A program made the position numbers and the translations under genes. This document shows, one piece after another, positions 23,074 through 32,522 of a DNA stretch of 41,975 nucleotides. The notes below the pieces were generated by a model. That model made no database searches and was not told where the DNA came from. It saw only the letters and a program-made list of their open reading frames with translations. The stretch is from positions 1 to 41,975 of the forward strand of contig JALVXB010000018.1 in NCBI GenBank assembly GCA_027023025.1, written 5' to 3'. This stretch comes from Caldisericaceae bacterium. Lineage in GTDB: Bacteria > Caldisericota > Caldisericia > Caldisericales > Caldisericaceae. Position 1 is the stretch's first letter, and every line of letters starts with the position of its first letter.

Positions 23074-23100
23074 GTCACTCTGAGCGCAGCGAAACATCTC
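23074..23100 (+). repeat. Dispersed repeat family A, copy 2
   Basis: GTCACTCTGAGCGCAGCG followed by AAACATCTC. It differs from copy 3 by a few bases. Confidence 0.7.
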
Positions 23101-23124
23101 TGAATTAATAATCCTTCTCGACGG

Positions 23125-23152
23125 GTCACTCTGAGCGAAGCGAAGAGTCTCT
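23125..23152 (+). repeat. Dispersed repeat family A, copy 3
   Basis: GTCACTCTGAGCGAAGCG followed by AAGAGTCTCT. It is the cleanest copy in the window, 51 bp from copy 2 and in the same orientation. Confidence 0.75.
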
Positions 23153-23255
23153 GCCTTAACCATTTTGCCTTTGAAAAATCATAGTCAATAAGCCCCTTTT
23201 TTGGTGTGCAAGAAGCCATTTTTGTATCGTGCCTCCCAATTTACCTTTACCCCGA

Positions 23256-23335
23256 GGAAGAAAAGTTGGAAAGGAAACTCTGTGTTCTTTCTAATGTAAG
23301 GTCCTTCGCTCGCTGACGCTCGCTCGAGAACGACG
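23256..23335 (+). repeat. Dispersed repeat family B, long copy (inverted partner at 32523)
   Basis: An 80-bp stretch nearly identical to the reverse complement of 32523-32605. Two blocks are identical: GGAAGAAAAGTTGGAAAGG and onwards, and the core GGTCCTTCGCTCGCTGACGC and onwards. A less conserved middle of about 20 bp separates them. Confidence 0.8.
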
Positions 23336-23459
23336 AGAAGAAAATTTCCTTCCTGCACAGTTAATCGTAACTTTGACTTACCTGCTTACAGAGGCAATAA
23401 CCTATACATAAAAGGAAAAATACTTATCAAAATAGTCGTAATTTGGGGATTTTCGTCCC

Positions 23460-24659
23460 TTAACGAATGCTTTTCCCAAAGCGTTCGGAAAATGCTGAAA
23501 GTGCGCGTTTTATCGCTTCGTCCATATTCAAGTACTTAAAGTTTGCAAGCCTGCCCGTCAAAATAAGGCCTGGAAACCCCGATGCAAGCGCTTCGTACCT
23601 TTCGTAAAGAGATTTATTCTGTTCGTCCAGAAACGGATAGTACGGCTCTTTCCCTTCGGAAAGCGTGCAGGGGTATTCCTTTGCTATAATCGTTTTTTCG
23701 CTTTTTATTCCGTAGAAGTGCTTGAATTCGCTTATCCGCGTAAAGTCAAAGTCGTTTGGGTAGTTCACGACCGCAGCCTTTTGATAAAACGGCTTTTTAT
23801 GGGTCTCAAAAGCAAAGCGCAAGCTTCTGTAATTGAGTGCGCCAAATTTGTATTGAAACAGCCTGTCAATCTGCCCTGTGTAGATGACAAATCCGTTAAA
23901 CGGTTTGCGGCTTTCCTTGAAGACGACTTTCTTTTTCTTTGAGTCCACTTCAAACAATGCGTCAAAGTCCGTATTCAGCGTCACAGAAATGTTTTCGTCT
24001 GCAAGCATTCTTTCGAAAACTTTCGTAAATCCGTCTTTCGGAATACCCTGAAAAGGATCCTCAAAGTATGTGTCTGCATAAGAAATATTTACGGGGACGC
24101 GTGAAATTACGCTTCTATCCACCTGCTCTGGCGGCACGCCCCACTGCTTCGTCGTGTAGTGCAAAAATACATTTTCGTAAACGAATGCGCCGAGTTTTTG
24201 CACGGTTTCGTTTTTCGAGCGCATCAGTGCAAGTACGCTTACCTTGCTGCCTTTTCCAAATTCTTTAATCAGCGCTTGCTTTACTTTCTCTGCATCGTCT
24301 TTTTCAAAAAACGCGTCTATCCCTGCAAAGTTGAACGGAAGCGGAACGAACTTTCCTTTTATGTATGCAAGCACCCTGTGTTCGTAGGGAAGCCATTCGG
24401 TAAAACGGGAGACATACTTCCACACATCTTTATGTCGCGTGTGGAAAATGTGCGGCCCGTACTTTTGAATAAGAATTCCGCCCTGCTTGAAGTCGTACGC
24501 GTTGCCTGCTATGTGGCTGCGCTTTTCTACAACGAGCACGCGCTCCTTTAGCACACCTGCAATGCGCTCTGCAAATACGCTGCCGGAAAATCCGCTCCCC
24601 ACAACGACAAAACGAAAATTAGATATGTCTGAAAGGCGGAGAAGTTTTTCTTTATGCAT
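23460..24659 (-). CDS. glf: UDP-galactopyranose mutase Glf
   Basis: A 399-residue FAD enzyme that converts UDP-galactopyranose to UDP-galactofuranose. The FAD-binding Rossmann motif VVVGSGFSGSVFAERIA lies at about 18-34. Family landmarks follow: VEKRSHIAGNAYD, GPHIFHTRHKDVWKYV, NFAGIDAFF, YTTKQWGVPPEQV and TGRLANFKYLNMDEAI near the C-terminus, which binds the nucleotide sugar. The length is typical. The ATG overlaps the upstream membrane-protein gene by 8 bp. It is the last gene of a three-gene operon with a GT2 glycosyltransferase, so it should supply the donor for a galactofuranosyl transferase. Confidence 0.93.
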   Translation of the reverse strand: MHKEKLLRLSDISNFRFVVVGSGFSGSVFAERIAGVLKERVLVVEKRSHIAGNAYDFKQGGILIQKYGPHIFHTRHKDVWKYVSRFTEWLPYEHRVLAYIKGKFVPLPFNFAGIDAFFEKDDAEKVKQALIKEFGKGSKVSVLALMRSKNETVQKLGAFVYENVFLHYTTKQWGVPPEQVDRSVISRVPVNISYADTYFEDPFQGIPKDGFTKVFERMLADENISVTLNTDFDALFEVDSKKKKVVFKESRKPFNGFVIYTGQIDRLFQYKFGALNYRSLRFAFETHKKPFYQKAAVVNYPNDFDFTRISEFKHFYGIKSEKTIIAKEYPCTLSEGKEPYYPFLDEQNKSLYERYEALASGFPGLILTGRLANFKYLNMDEAIKRALSAFSERFGKSIR

Positions 24660-25806
24660 CGGAACGACCTAACTTTATCCGGACGAGCAGTATAACAAGC
24701 CCGAGAAGAATTGTAAAGTAGTATGTAGAGATACGCCACATCAAGATCCCGCGCATTACCGCTGCACCGCTTCCGTAACGGGAGAGCACCGCAAAAAAAC
24801 CGCCCTCCACGCCTCCCGATGCACCGGGTGTAGGTACATAGTAAACGATAAAGGAAAGCAGGATAAATATCGCGCTGAGGTCGATAAACGACAGACGAAA
24901 CACGCTGTTTGTCAACGCAGACGAGTGCACGATAGCGCTGTAAAGCACGAAGAAAATCACGCCGAGGTCCAGCACTCCAAACGCCATATCCAGCAGTACT
25001 ATGTATGTTTTTTTAACCCAGATGCTGTGCACGGCATCGTAAAATGTGGAAAGCCAATCGGAAAGGTTTCGCAGGTCTCTCTTTAAGTGTCTGCGCACGA
25101 AAAGTTTGTAAAGTTTTTCTATGCGAAGCGCACTTACGACTCTTATAAGCAGAGCACTTACCGGAGGAAACAGAATTGAAAAGACGATTATTGAAGAAAA
25201 AATTACGCTTGCTACGATTATTACCCATATCAATTTGTCCAGCAAAGGTATGCCGACCTGTATGTACTTTAAGTACTTAAAGGCAAACAGCACGGAAGAA
25301 ACGGAAAGGAAAACGAGCATGTTCACCCACCGCGTAAGGATAATAACGGAGGCATTTTCGCTGCGCATCCCCTCCCGCGAAAGGTGGTAAATCTGGAACG
25401 GCTGGCCGCCTGCAGAAAATGGCGTGATGTACGCAAAGAAGTATCCCAGTATGGAATTTTCCAGTGCCTTTAAAAAAGGAAACGGGTCGTTCAAAAAGTG
25501 CGAAAGAATCACCGTCCTTACCGAGTCTATAAGGAAAACCGAAAAAAATACAGAAAAGTAAAATGCACTCTCCGTGACGGAAAAGCGCGGAACTTTCTCC
25601 GTAACTTTCAAACCTTTTACGAGTGTAAGGATTACGAATACCGTCCCAAACCCCGCAACGAGTGCAATGGCCACATTTCTCAGCAGGGTGCTGTGCTTAC
25701 CTTTGTAAAATTCTCCCTTTGGATTTTTCTGAGCACTTTGCACGCGAGGGGCATTCGTTAAAGAGTTGTCCCCGTGACTTTTTTGGAAGCCTGAAGAGTA
25801 ACCCAT
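24652..25806 (-). CDS. LPG_synthase_TM / UPF0104 family membrane protein
   Basis: A 384-residue membrane protein with about eight helices after a polar N-terminal tail of about 40 residues. It carries the two hallmarks of the UPF0104 family (membrane part of lysylphosphatidylglycerol synthases): YITPFSAGGQPFQIYHLSREG and YYVPTPGASGGVEGGFF. The soluble aminoacyl-transferase domain of MprF is absent, so it is probably a lipid or glycolipid flippase or transporter. The ATG is 6 nt after the previous stop with no strong ribosome site, suggesting coupling. Between a GT2 enzyme and Glf it could move a lipid-linked galactofuranosyl glycan (inference). Confidence 0.85.
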   Translation of the reverse strand: MGYSSGFQKSHGDNSLTNAPRVQSAQKNPKGEFYKGKHSTLLRNVAIALVAGFGTVFVILTLVKGLKVTEKVPRFSVTESAFYFSVFFSVFLIDSVRTVILSHFLNDPFPFLKALENSILGYFFAYITPFSAGGQPFQIYHLSREGMRSENASVIILTRWVNMLVFLSVSSVLFAFKYLKYIQVGIPLLDKLIWVIIVASVIFSSIIVFSILFPPVSALLIRVVSALRIEKLYKLFVRRHLKRDLRNLSDWLSTFYDAVHSIWVKKTYIVLLDMAFGVLDLGVIFFVLYSAIVHSSALTNSVFRLSFIDLSAIFILLSFIVYYVPTPGASGGVEGGFFAVLSRYGSGAAVMRGILMWRISTYYFTILLGLVILLVRIKLGRSDA

Positions 25807-25812
25807 TGAACT

Positions 25813-26658
25813 TTACAGACTGTTAGGCAGGACGGTTTTCCCTTTAACACCTCTTATACCGTCTCTAAAACCTTTGAAAACGTATCGCTTCGTATCCGGG
25901 TTTACATAACTCCAGATAAACCTGTCAAAGTAAAAGTAGACGCGCACGGCAATGTAAAAAGGCCTGATGTGGCGTGCCGCATTGAGCGTGTTCCTTATAA
26001 GGTAGTAGGTTTTCCATGCGGGTACGAGCGGCTTTATAAACGGAAACTTGAATATGTGCTTTCTCTGGGACCAATCTTTGTGTAAAATGAGGCTTGAGTT
26101 TACGCGGTATATGCCAAAGCCCGCCTTTCTTATGCGCACGGAATAGTCGTAGTCGTCTGCGTAGATAAAGAAGGATGCGTCGGGTAAACCCACCTTTTTG
26201 ACGACTTCTTTGCGGACTGCAAATCCTACGAAAGTGCCGGAAAGGACGGGAATTACGGGACTTAACGGTTTTGCGTCTGCCCTATCCGTGATGCGGCTCC
26301 ACAGGACGCCAACTTTTTTGGAAGCATTTTTCATTTCCTTTTCAAGGTTTTCCAGTGCGTCTTTATACGGAAACGCGTCGTCGTCCATCATCCACACCCA
26401 GTCTGCACCGTGACTTACTGCGTACTCGAGCCCCTTTGCAAATCCGCCGGAGCCCCCGATGTTTTCCTTCAGGTGGAGTACTTTTATCTCTGAATGTACT
26501 TTCGAAAATTCGTCGAGAAATGTTCCCGTTCCGTCAGAGCTTGCGTTGTCCACCACGACGATACTATCAGGTTTTCTGCTCTGGCCTAAAAGCAAGTGCA
26601 AATTCCTCTTCAAAAAGTCAAGCCTATTAAATGTTACGACCACTGCTGCAATATTCAT
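25813..26658 (-). CDS. Family 2 glycosyltransferase, likely galactofuranosyltransferase
   Basis: A 281-residue GT2 enzyme. The GT-A fold shows VVVTFNRLDFLKRNLHLLL, VVDNASSDGT, then the metal motif WVWMMDDDAFP. The acceptor-side motif FFIYADDYDYSVRIRKAG resembles the Asp-Asp pair of GlfT1/rhamnosyl-type enzymes. The last 80 residues carry an amphipathic or membrane-associated stretch (TYYLIRNTLNAARHIRP). Because Glf is in the same operon, UDP-galactofuranose is the likely donor (inference). The ATG at 26658 was chosen; an in-frame TTG at 26667 is possible but sits 1-2 nt from GGAG. It is the first gene of the operon. Confidence 0.85.
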   Translation of the reverse strand: MNIAAVVVTFNRLDFLKRNLHLLLGQSRKPDSIVVVDNASSDGTGTFLDEFSKVHSEIKVLHLKENIGGSGGFAKGLEYAVSHGADWVWMMDDDAFPYKDALENLEKEMKNASKKVGVLWSRITDRADAKPLSPVIPVLSGTFVGFAVRKEVVKKVGLPDASFFIYADDYDYSVRIRKAGFGIYRVNSSLILHKDWSQRKHIFKFPFIKPLVPAWKTYYLIRNTLNAARHIRPFYIAVRVYFYFDRFIWSYVNPDTKRYVFKGFRDGIRGVKGKTVLPNSL

Positions 26659-26695
26659 AAAGTACAAACTCCTTTCGCATCCAATTCTACACTTT

Positions 26696-26723
26696 ATTGT
26701 ATAAAATTTGGCGTTTCAGTCAA
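26696..26723 (-). promoter_or_regulatory. Promoter of the galactofuranose operon
   Basis: On the minus strand TTGACT (26718-26723) and TACAAT (26696-26701), spacer 16 bp. An inverted repeat TTCAGT-N3-ACTGAA overlaps the -35 region and may be an operator. Confidence 0.6.
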
Positions 26724-26791
26724 ACTGAACGTTGCGAACGAATATTATTTAGTTGTATGAAATTACTAATATAGAATTAATCAATCTTACT

Positions 26792-26819
26792 TGAATTACA
26801 CTTTTAAAAGAGTATAATG
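26792..26819 (+). promoter_or_regulatory. Promoter of the HD-GYP gene
   Basis: TTGAAT (26792-26797) and a perfect TATAAT (26814-26819), spacer 16 bp, 19 bp before the ATG at 26839, with AAGGAGG between. Confidence 0.75.
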
Positions 26820-26838
26820 AGATGCGCAAGGAGGTAGA

Positions 26839-29800
26839 ATGCATCAAAACATAGCTACTTTAATTATTCCTCTTGAATATGCCGTTTGGCTCCTACCGAC
26901 TACATTTGTGTTGATAGGCATATACAGGATTGCGCAAAAAAGTGGCGAAACTAAAGGATTATTTCTCACTCTTCCGTCGTTTTTGCTGGTTACCGTTTCC
27001 GTTACGATAAAGGAGTATTTAATTCTACATCCTAACACTTTAAGCGTATATCAGAGTTTTTTTGCAGGCAATGTCCTTATCCTGATCTCTTACACCTTTC
27101 TCCTGTACGGCACCAAAAGAATGATTGAAGGTGAAGAAGTAAGTGTTAAAGTGCCCGTTCGTGCGTGGATTTACTTTGCCGTGCTCGTTGCGTTTGCAAT
27201 TTCTCCTGCTTTTAAAAAAGAATACCTCGTTGCAGCAGACCTATTCGTTTATGTGTCAATTATGTTTATTACGATATACATAGCAGGAGCACTGTTCTTT
27301 ATGATCAAGGAAAATAGAAGGGAAAATTCTTACTTTATTTCAATTTTCGTGATTTCTCTCGTTATTGACTTTATACTGAAAGGTGTTGCGGAAACGACTG
27401 GAATAAACGGCATTGATGTGCTGAAGTTTGGCTCTTTTGCTTTCAGAGTAGTTACCGCACTGCTTATGCTGGTATTTTTAGCAACCAGAAAAGAGATTGG
27501 AAAGAGTAAGACTGAGAAAGTGAGCGTATTGCACCCAATAGATGCACGATTTGCAAAGAATGTTATAATAATTTATCTCGTTATATCAGTCGTTTTTGGC
27601 ATTGCAACTTACGGCATGATGGTCGAGGTCCACAGAAGTGCCGTGAGCACGACGGACAGTTACACTTACACACTTTCAAAAGACGCGTTTATTACGGGCG
27701 AATCCCTCACGGAAAAAGTTACGGGGATAAGAAGTGCTCTAAGCGCCGTTTCAATGAATGCAAGCGTGGTAGATCTTGACGAAAGAGGAAAAGAGATTTT
27801 AATTAACTTTTACAGAATATATCAGGATGTGGTTAAGTCTATTACGCGGATGAGCGCAGAAGGCAAAATCGTATTTACCTATCCGTACGAAAGCTTTGTG
27901 GGTGCTAACATCTCAGGGCAGCCGCACATTCAAAAGTTGCTAAAGACGCACAAACCCGTCCTGTCAGACCCAATAAAAACCGTTCAGGGGTTTTACGCAA
28001 TTATATATCACACACCCGTCTTTAAAGGTGATAAGTTTGACGGAAGCATTGGGGTGCTCTTTGATCTGGACAGGCTCGGGAAAAGTGCAGAAACCCGTAG
28101 TTTCAGCGGAGAGAAAATAATTATAGCAGATACGAACGGGACGATCGTCTACCCGGTGAAAAAACCGTTTTTCCTTAAAAAGCTCAACCAGTTTTTGCCT
28201 GCCTACAGCACCCCAGAGCATCCTTTCGTGAAAAGCGCCCTTGGGACGGTGCTCGCAAAAACGAGGAAAACATATCTTTTTTACGATAAGCCTTATACGG
28301 TCGTTGCTTATGTAGATAAAAGTGTCGTGCTGGGAAGCATCCTGCGGAACAGTATTCCCTTAATACTAACCGTGCTTATTTTTGTTATCTCGTTCGTTGG
28401 CTTTCTTACGCTTATTATGTATGCGTACGAAAAAAGGAATAAAGAAACTGAGGAAGTAATTACGAGAGAATCCCGTGCATTGCGCACGCTGTCAGAAAAG
28501 TTACAGTCTACGATCGCGACTTTTTCCGAGGTTGACATAGACGAAAAGGCAGAGACATTTTACCAGAAGTTACTGGACAGTGCCTTAAAACTTATTCGCA
28601 GAGGTGATGCAGGAAGCATTATCGTAAAAGAAGGTGATTACTATGTTTACAAGACCGTAAAGGGGTTTAACGAAAAACTCGTCGGAATGAGGTTAAGCAG
28701 GGGGGAAGTAGAAATAGGGAAAAAGAAGTCTGCATACATTATTCGGCACATTTACCAAAATACGAAGTATTCAGACGAGACGAAAAGTGCACTGCAAAGT
28801 GTAGGAACGCCGCGCATACAATCTACGATAGAGGCGCCCCTTATCGTTAACGGAGAGTACTTCGGCGGCATATTTATCGATAGTTTTAAGTCTGTTGACG
28901 CATTTAGTAAGTCCGATCTAAAAATTGCAAATGCAATATCAAAGTTAGGCTCTATTTACCTTAAAAACAGATTGCTCCTCAAAGAGGCAAAAGAGGCAGA
29001 AACGGCGTTTTCTTACATTATATCCGCATTTTCAGATCTCGACATTTCTTTGAGCGAAAAGGAGTTTTTCAATAGGATATTACTGTTTGCCCGGACACTG
29101 GTTCCTCAAGCAGACGCAGGAAGCATTACCCTGCGGGATGGTGCTTCGTTCAGGTATGTTGCTGCGTTTGGCTACGGGAAGGAAATCTTTGGCATACGCC
29201 TTGACCCCGAGAAGAGTTTTATCGTTCAAGAGAAGCACGCTTTTGTGACGGACAATATCAATTGCTACAACAGAAAGCACCTTGACGGGGATCTTCTTGA
29301 GACATTTTCTCGTATTGGTGCTGAAAGGATAAAGAGGTCTCTCGTTGCACCAATTATCGTGCACGGTAAATACATGGGTGGCATATTCCTTGATAGCTTT
29401 GATAAGGAAATTGAGTTTACTGAGAGGGAAGTCAAAATTGCAAGCGCATTTTCAAATCTTGCATCTGCCTTTGTTTCCAATAGGGAAGCATACGAAAAAC
29501 TTCTGGAGAGTAGTATGTTTGATGTGTCTTCTTTGAATCTTTTTCACAGCATAGGGCTGAAGACGAGCGAGGAGGAAGCGGTAAAGATTGCATACCGTAT
29601 TCTCTCTGCATTGTATCCTGGAAAACTTGAAGAAGTGGCAATTGGTGAAATTGCAGGGAATTTCGTCGAGTTGATAAAGTTCAACGGAAAAAGCGTGGAA
29701 CGCCATGTATTTGAACTACAGGGTGCAATTAAAGAAGCACTTCGTAAAAAGAAAACGATCTTCGTTGGCGGAGGTGCAGGTAACCCAGGCATTTTCAACG

Positions 29801-30594
29801 GCACAGATGTGAAAAAGGCATCACTTCCTGAAGTCGTCGTATTTTCCAATACGAAGAATGTGCCTATATTCAGGGTTCGTTTTAGTGAAAGCGTTTGCCT
29901 TTCAGAAGACGAGCGTAGATTTTTCGAACGCTTTGGTAGAGAGGCCACGATGATTCTGGAGTCTGCTACGCTATTTAACGAAACGAAGGAGTTATTCATT
30001 GGGTATGTAGTTTCGCTGGCAAACGCAATCAGTGCACGAGACCCGTACACACGCGGCCATTCCGAACGAGTTGCAGCGTATGCGATTTTGCTTGCAGAGA
30101 AGTTGAATGTTTCAGAAGAAGTAATTAGAAGAGTTGCGCTTGCAGGTATTCTCCACGATGTAGGAAAACTTATTATACCGCTGGACATACTGACCAAAGC
30201 AGGGAAACTTACTGAAGAAGAATTTGAAAAGATAAAGCAGCATCCCGTAAGAGGCTACGAAATCGTTGAGCCTATAGACCCTGACATTGCAGAGATCGTG
30301 CGTGCACATCACGAGCGAATGGACGGGAATGGCTATCCAGACGGACTAAAAGGAGACGAAATCCCGTTTGAAGCACGCATCATTGCAGTTGTAGATGTGT
30401 ACGACGCACTTACCACGAACAGGCCTTACAGAAATGCATTTACTTACGAAAAAGCAATTGAGGTTATGAAAGAAGATGGTAGTGGGCACTTTGACCCCGA
30501 GATTCTGGATGTGTTCCTCAGTATTTCAAAAGAAGTTCTTGAGGAAACCAGGGCACACCCGGACATTATAGAGAAGTTACGAAAGTACCTGTAA
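26839..30594 (+). CDS. Membrane sensor with GAF domains and HD-GYP phosphodiesterase
   Basis: A 1251-residue signalling protein. Residues about 10-235 form a multi-helix membrane sensor (about seven helices). A further helix (239-262) leads to an external dCACHE-like domain (about 263-503), then a helix (505-530). Two clear GAF domains follow (about 567-715 and 734-885), each with a GDAGSI/ADAGSI start and an IFIDSF/IFLDSF end, and a degenerate third (about 910-1045). The C-terminal HD-GYP domain is intact: HDVGK with His1106 and Asp1107, then HHERMDGNGYPDGLKG with His1157 and His1158. It should degrade cyclic-di-GMP in response to an external ligand and a second, cytosolic signal. The next gene encodes a GGDEF protein. 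Confidence 0.92.
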   Translation: MHQNIATLIIPLEYAVWLLPTTFVLIGIYRIAQKSGETKGLFLTLPSFLLVTVSVTIKEYLILHPNTLSVYQSFFAGNVLILISYTFLLYGTKRMIEGEEVSVKVPVRAWIYFAVLVAFAISPAFKKEYLVAADLFVYVSIMFITIYIAGALFFMIKENRRENSYFISIFVISLVIDFILKGVAETTGINGIDVLKFGSFAFRVVTALLMLVFLATRKEIGKSKTEKVSVLHPIDARFAKNVIIIYLVISVVFGIATYGMMVEVHRSAVSTTDSYTYTLSKDAFITGESLTEKVTGIRSALSAVSMNASVVDLDERGKEILINFYRIYQDVVKSITRMSAEGKIVFTYPYESFVGANISGQPHIQKLLKTHKPVLSDPIKTVQGFYAIIYHTPVFKGDKFDGSIGVLFDLDRLGKSAETRSFSGEKIIIADTNGTIVYPVKKPFFLKKLNQFLPAYSTPEHPFVKSALGTVLAKTRKTYLFYDKPYTVVAYVDKSVVLGSILRNSIPLILTVLIFVISFVGFLTLIMYAYEKRNKETEEVITRESRALRTLSEKLQSTIATFSEVDIDEKAETFYQKLLDSALKLIRRGDAGSIIVKEGDYYVYKTVKGFNEKLVGMRLSRGEVEIGKKKSAYIIRHIYQNTKYSDETKSALQSVGTPRIQSTIEAPLIVNGEYFGGIFIDSFKSVDAFSKSDLKIANAISKLGSIYLKNRLLLKEAKEAETAFSYIISAFSDLDISLSEKEFFNRILLFARTLVPQADAGSITLRDGASFRYVAAFGYGKEIFGIRLDPEKSFIVQEKHAFVTDNINCYNRKHLDGDLLETFSRIGAERIKRSLVAPIIVHGKYMGGIFLDSFDKEIEFTEREVKIASAFSNLASAFVSNREAYEKLLESSMFDVSSLNLFHSIGLKTSEEEAVKIAYRILSALYPGKLEEVAIGEIAGNFVELIKFNGKSVERHVFELQGAIKEALRKKKTIFVGGGAGNPGIFNGTDVKKASLPEVVVFSNTKNVPIFRVRFSESVCLSEDERRFFERFGREATMILESATLFNETKELFIGYVVSLANAISARDPYTRGHSERVAAYAILLAEKLNVSEEVIRRVALAGILHDVGKLIIPLDILTKAGKLTEEEFEKIKQHPVRGYEIVEPIDPDIAEIVRAHHERMDGNGYPDGLKGDEIPFEARIIAVVDVYDALTTNRPYRNAFTYEKAIEVMKEDGSGHFDPEILDVFLSISKEVLEETRAHPDIIEKLRKYL

Positions 30595-30828
30595 GGGAGA
30601 TGACTTTGTAAAACTACGAAAATGATTGGGGGCTTACAGTTGAATCAGCCTCAGGCGGGCCACTCCGTCCACATGCACGCGTTCTCTCGTTGCCTACTTC
30701 GTGTTAATACCTCTTTGACATTTGATTTGCTACAGTTTCAGGACATGCTTGTCGATGTCGTTGCCGAACTTTAAAATGCTATTTTCTGTTTTTGATAGTG
30801 ATGATTATAATAAAATAGGGGAAAGAAT

Positions 30829-32088
30829 GTGGAAAATGAAATAGAATTTGCAAAGAGATTTTTAGACAGTTCCATACTTAGCGTATTACTCCTTGATAAT
30901 AGCAGAAGGGTAATATACATAAATAGAAATGCGGAAAAAATTCTACGGATAAAACAAAGTTTGGTCGTCAATATGTCTATTTTGGACATACTGACGATGT
31001 ATTTTACTGATTTTTCAATGAATGTAGATGCTTTGTGTGTAGAAGATGGGCAACCCATTGCGGCGCGTAGAAATGGAAGGTACTTTGAGTTAAAATGTTT
31101 CCCTCTTAAAATAAAAAGCAAAGTGGGATTTATAGTCATTGTGGAGGATACTACAAAAGACCGGTTAGAGCAAAATAAGTTAATATACGAAACAGTCTTC
31201 GTGCACAGCGTGGTAGAGTTCGTCCCTGACATTCTCTTTGCAATTGACACATCTGGCCGCGTTATCGTGTGGAACAAGGCGTGTGAAAAGTTTTTAGGCA
31301 TTAAAAAGGCGGAAATAATAGGAAAAGGTAACTACGCATATGCAGTGCCGTTCTACGGTGAAAGAAGGCCTGTCCTTATAGACATGGCACTTGCAGGCAA
31401 AAAACTCCGTGCAGAAGATTACGAAAAGCTCGAGCAGAACGGTGATACATTTATTGGCATCACAGAAAAAGGCAATTTGAACGGCAAAAAATGTGTTCTG
31501 TGGGGCAAGGCAACGCGGTTTTACGATGAAAATGGTAAAGTCCTTGGAGCAATGGAAATCGTTCGAGACATAACGGCAATGAAAGAGAAGGAAGAAATGC
31601 TTAAAAAACTTGCAGAACGCGACGCACTGACGAATGCATACAACAGAAGGATGCTTTACACGCTCCTTGAGCGGGAAGTAGATAGGATAAAGCGCAACGG
31701 GCACACGATTACGGTGATATACATAGATGTAGATAACTTAGGACTTATAAACAATACTCACGGGCACAAAGTTGGCGACTTCGTATTAACGGAGACCACG
31801 AAAACTCTTTTTTCTAACTTGCGAAAGACAGACATCGTTGTACGCATTGGAGGTGACGAGTTCATCGTCGTAATGCCTGATATGAAAAAAGAAGATGCAG
31901 AAAAAGTGATAAGCAGAATAAGGGATATTCTGTCTAAAAAAAGTGCTCACTTTCCTTTCAAAATGGACTTTAGCTTTGGCACATTCCAGATTTCTCCTGA
32001 AGAAGTACGGAATACAGAAGATATTATCTCTTTAGCAGATAAAGAAATGTACAAAATGAAAAACAGAAAGAAGCGCCTTTTGGAGTAG
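30829..32088 (+). CDS. PAS-PAS-GGDEF diguanylate cyclase
   Basis: A 419-residue soluble signalling protein. PAS 1 spans about 12-115 (SVLLLDNSRRVIYINRNAEKIL), PAS 2 about 125-250 (ILFAIDTSGRVIVWNKACEKFLG, ending EIVRDITAMKEKE), then a coiled linker and a GGDEF domain (about 255-419). The catalytic motif GGDEF at 341-345 is intact. The allosteric I-site RxxD is present as RKTD at 332-335, exactly five residues before it, so product inhibition is expected. There are no membrane helices. The GTG at 30829 has AGGGGAAAG before it, and a TATAAT lies at 30806-30811. It likely opposes the HD-GYP protein encoded just upstream. Confidence 0.92.
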   Translation: MENEIEFAKRFLDSSILSVLLLDNSRRVIYINRNAEKILRIKQSLVVNMSILDILTMYFTDFSMNVDALCVEDGQPIAARRNGRYFELKCFPLKIKSKVGFIVIVEDTTKDRLEQNKLIYETVFVHSVVEFVPDILFAIDTSGRVIVWNKACEKFLGIKKAEIIGKGNYAYAVPFYGERRPVLIDMALAGKKLRAEDYEKLEQNGDTFIGITEKGNLNGKKCVLWGKATRFYDENGKVLGAMEIVRDITAMKEKEEMLKKLAERDALTNAYNRRMLYTLLEREVDRIKRNGHTITVIYIDVDNLGLINNTHGHKVGDFVLTETTKTLFSNLRKTDIVVRIGGDEFIVVMPDMKKEDAEKVISRIRDILSKKSAHFPFKMDFSFGTFQISPEEVRNTEDIISLADKEMYKMKNRKKRLLE

Positions 32089-32484
32089 TAACTCTTTTAC
32101 CAGAATGTTTTTAGTAACTGTGAGAGTAGAAATTGTCTTACTTGCGGGCGTTTCATAGGATTTTACTTGAGGCATTTTTAGCACAATAACTACATTCGCC
32201 GTAATATTGCCCTAAACTGCAAGATTATTGTGGGCAGCATTACAGAATACACCGTTGCCGTCTATGTTTGCCTTACGAAAGCAAACTCTCATTTTTTGTA
32301 GACGAGAAAATTTGAAGAACCTAAATTCTGTGTTTTATAACCAAAAAGCATCTGTAGAAATTTCTTTATAGAATTAGTCAAGCCGGTGTACGGTCGTAAT
32401 TGTAGACTTACATCTCTTATTAGCGGAGGTAACAACCGTAATTGCTGGCAATATAAAAGAACCTATAAATAGGCAAGGCGGTTA

Positions 32485-32514
32485 GGCAGAGACTCTTTGC
32501 TGCGCTCAGAGTAA
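32485..32514 (-). repeat. Dispersed repeat family A, copy 4
   Basis: On the minus strand GTTACTCTGAGCGCAGCA followed by AAGAGTCTCTGCC. It abuts family B, as in the 23-kb region. Confidence 0.7.
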
Positions 32515-32522
32515 CCCCCCTC

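Larger units (their letters stand above)
22981..23459. other. Intergenic region made largely of dispersed repeats
   Basis: 479 bp between convergent lysA and glf, with no supportable gene. It carries two copies of repeat family A (23074-23100 and 23125-23152) and one long copy of family B (23256-23335). The remainder is AT-rich spacer. Confidence 0.6.

Noticed and set aside
26659-26667. TTG start at 26667 for the GT2 gene
   Set aside because: It is only 1-2 nt from the ribosome site; the ATG at 26658 gives the normal family start.
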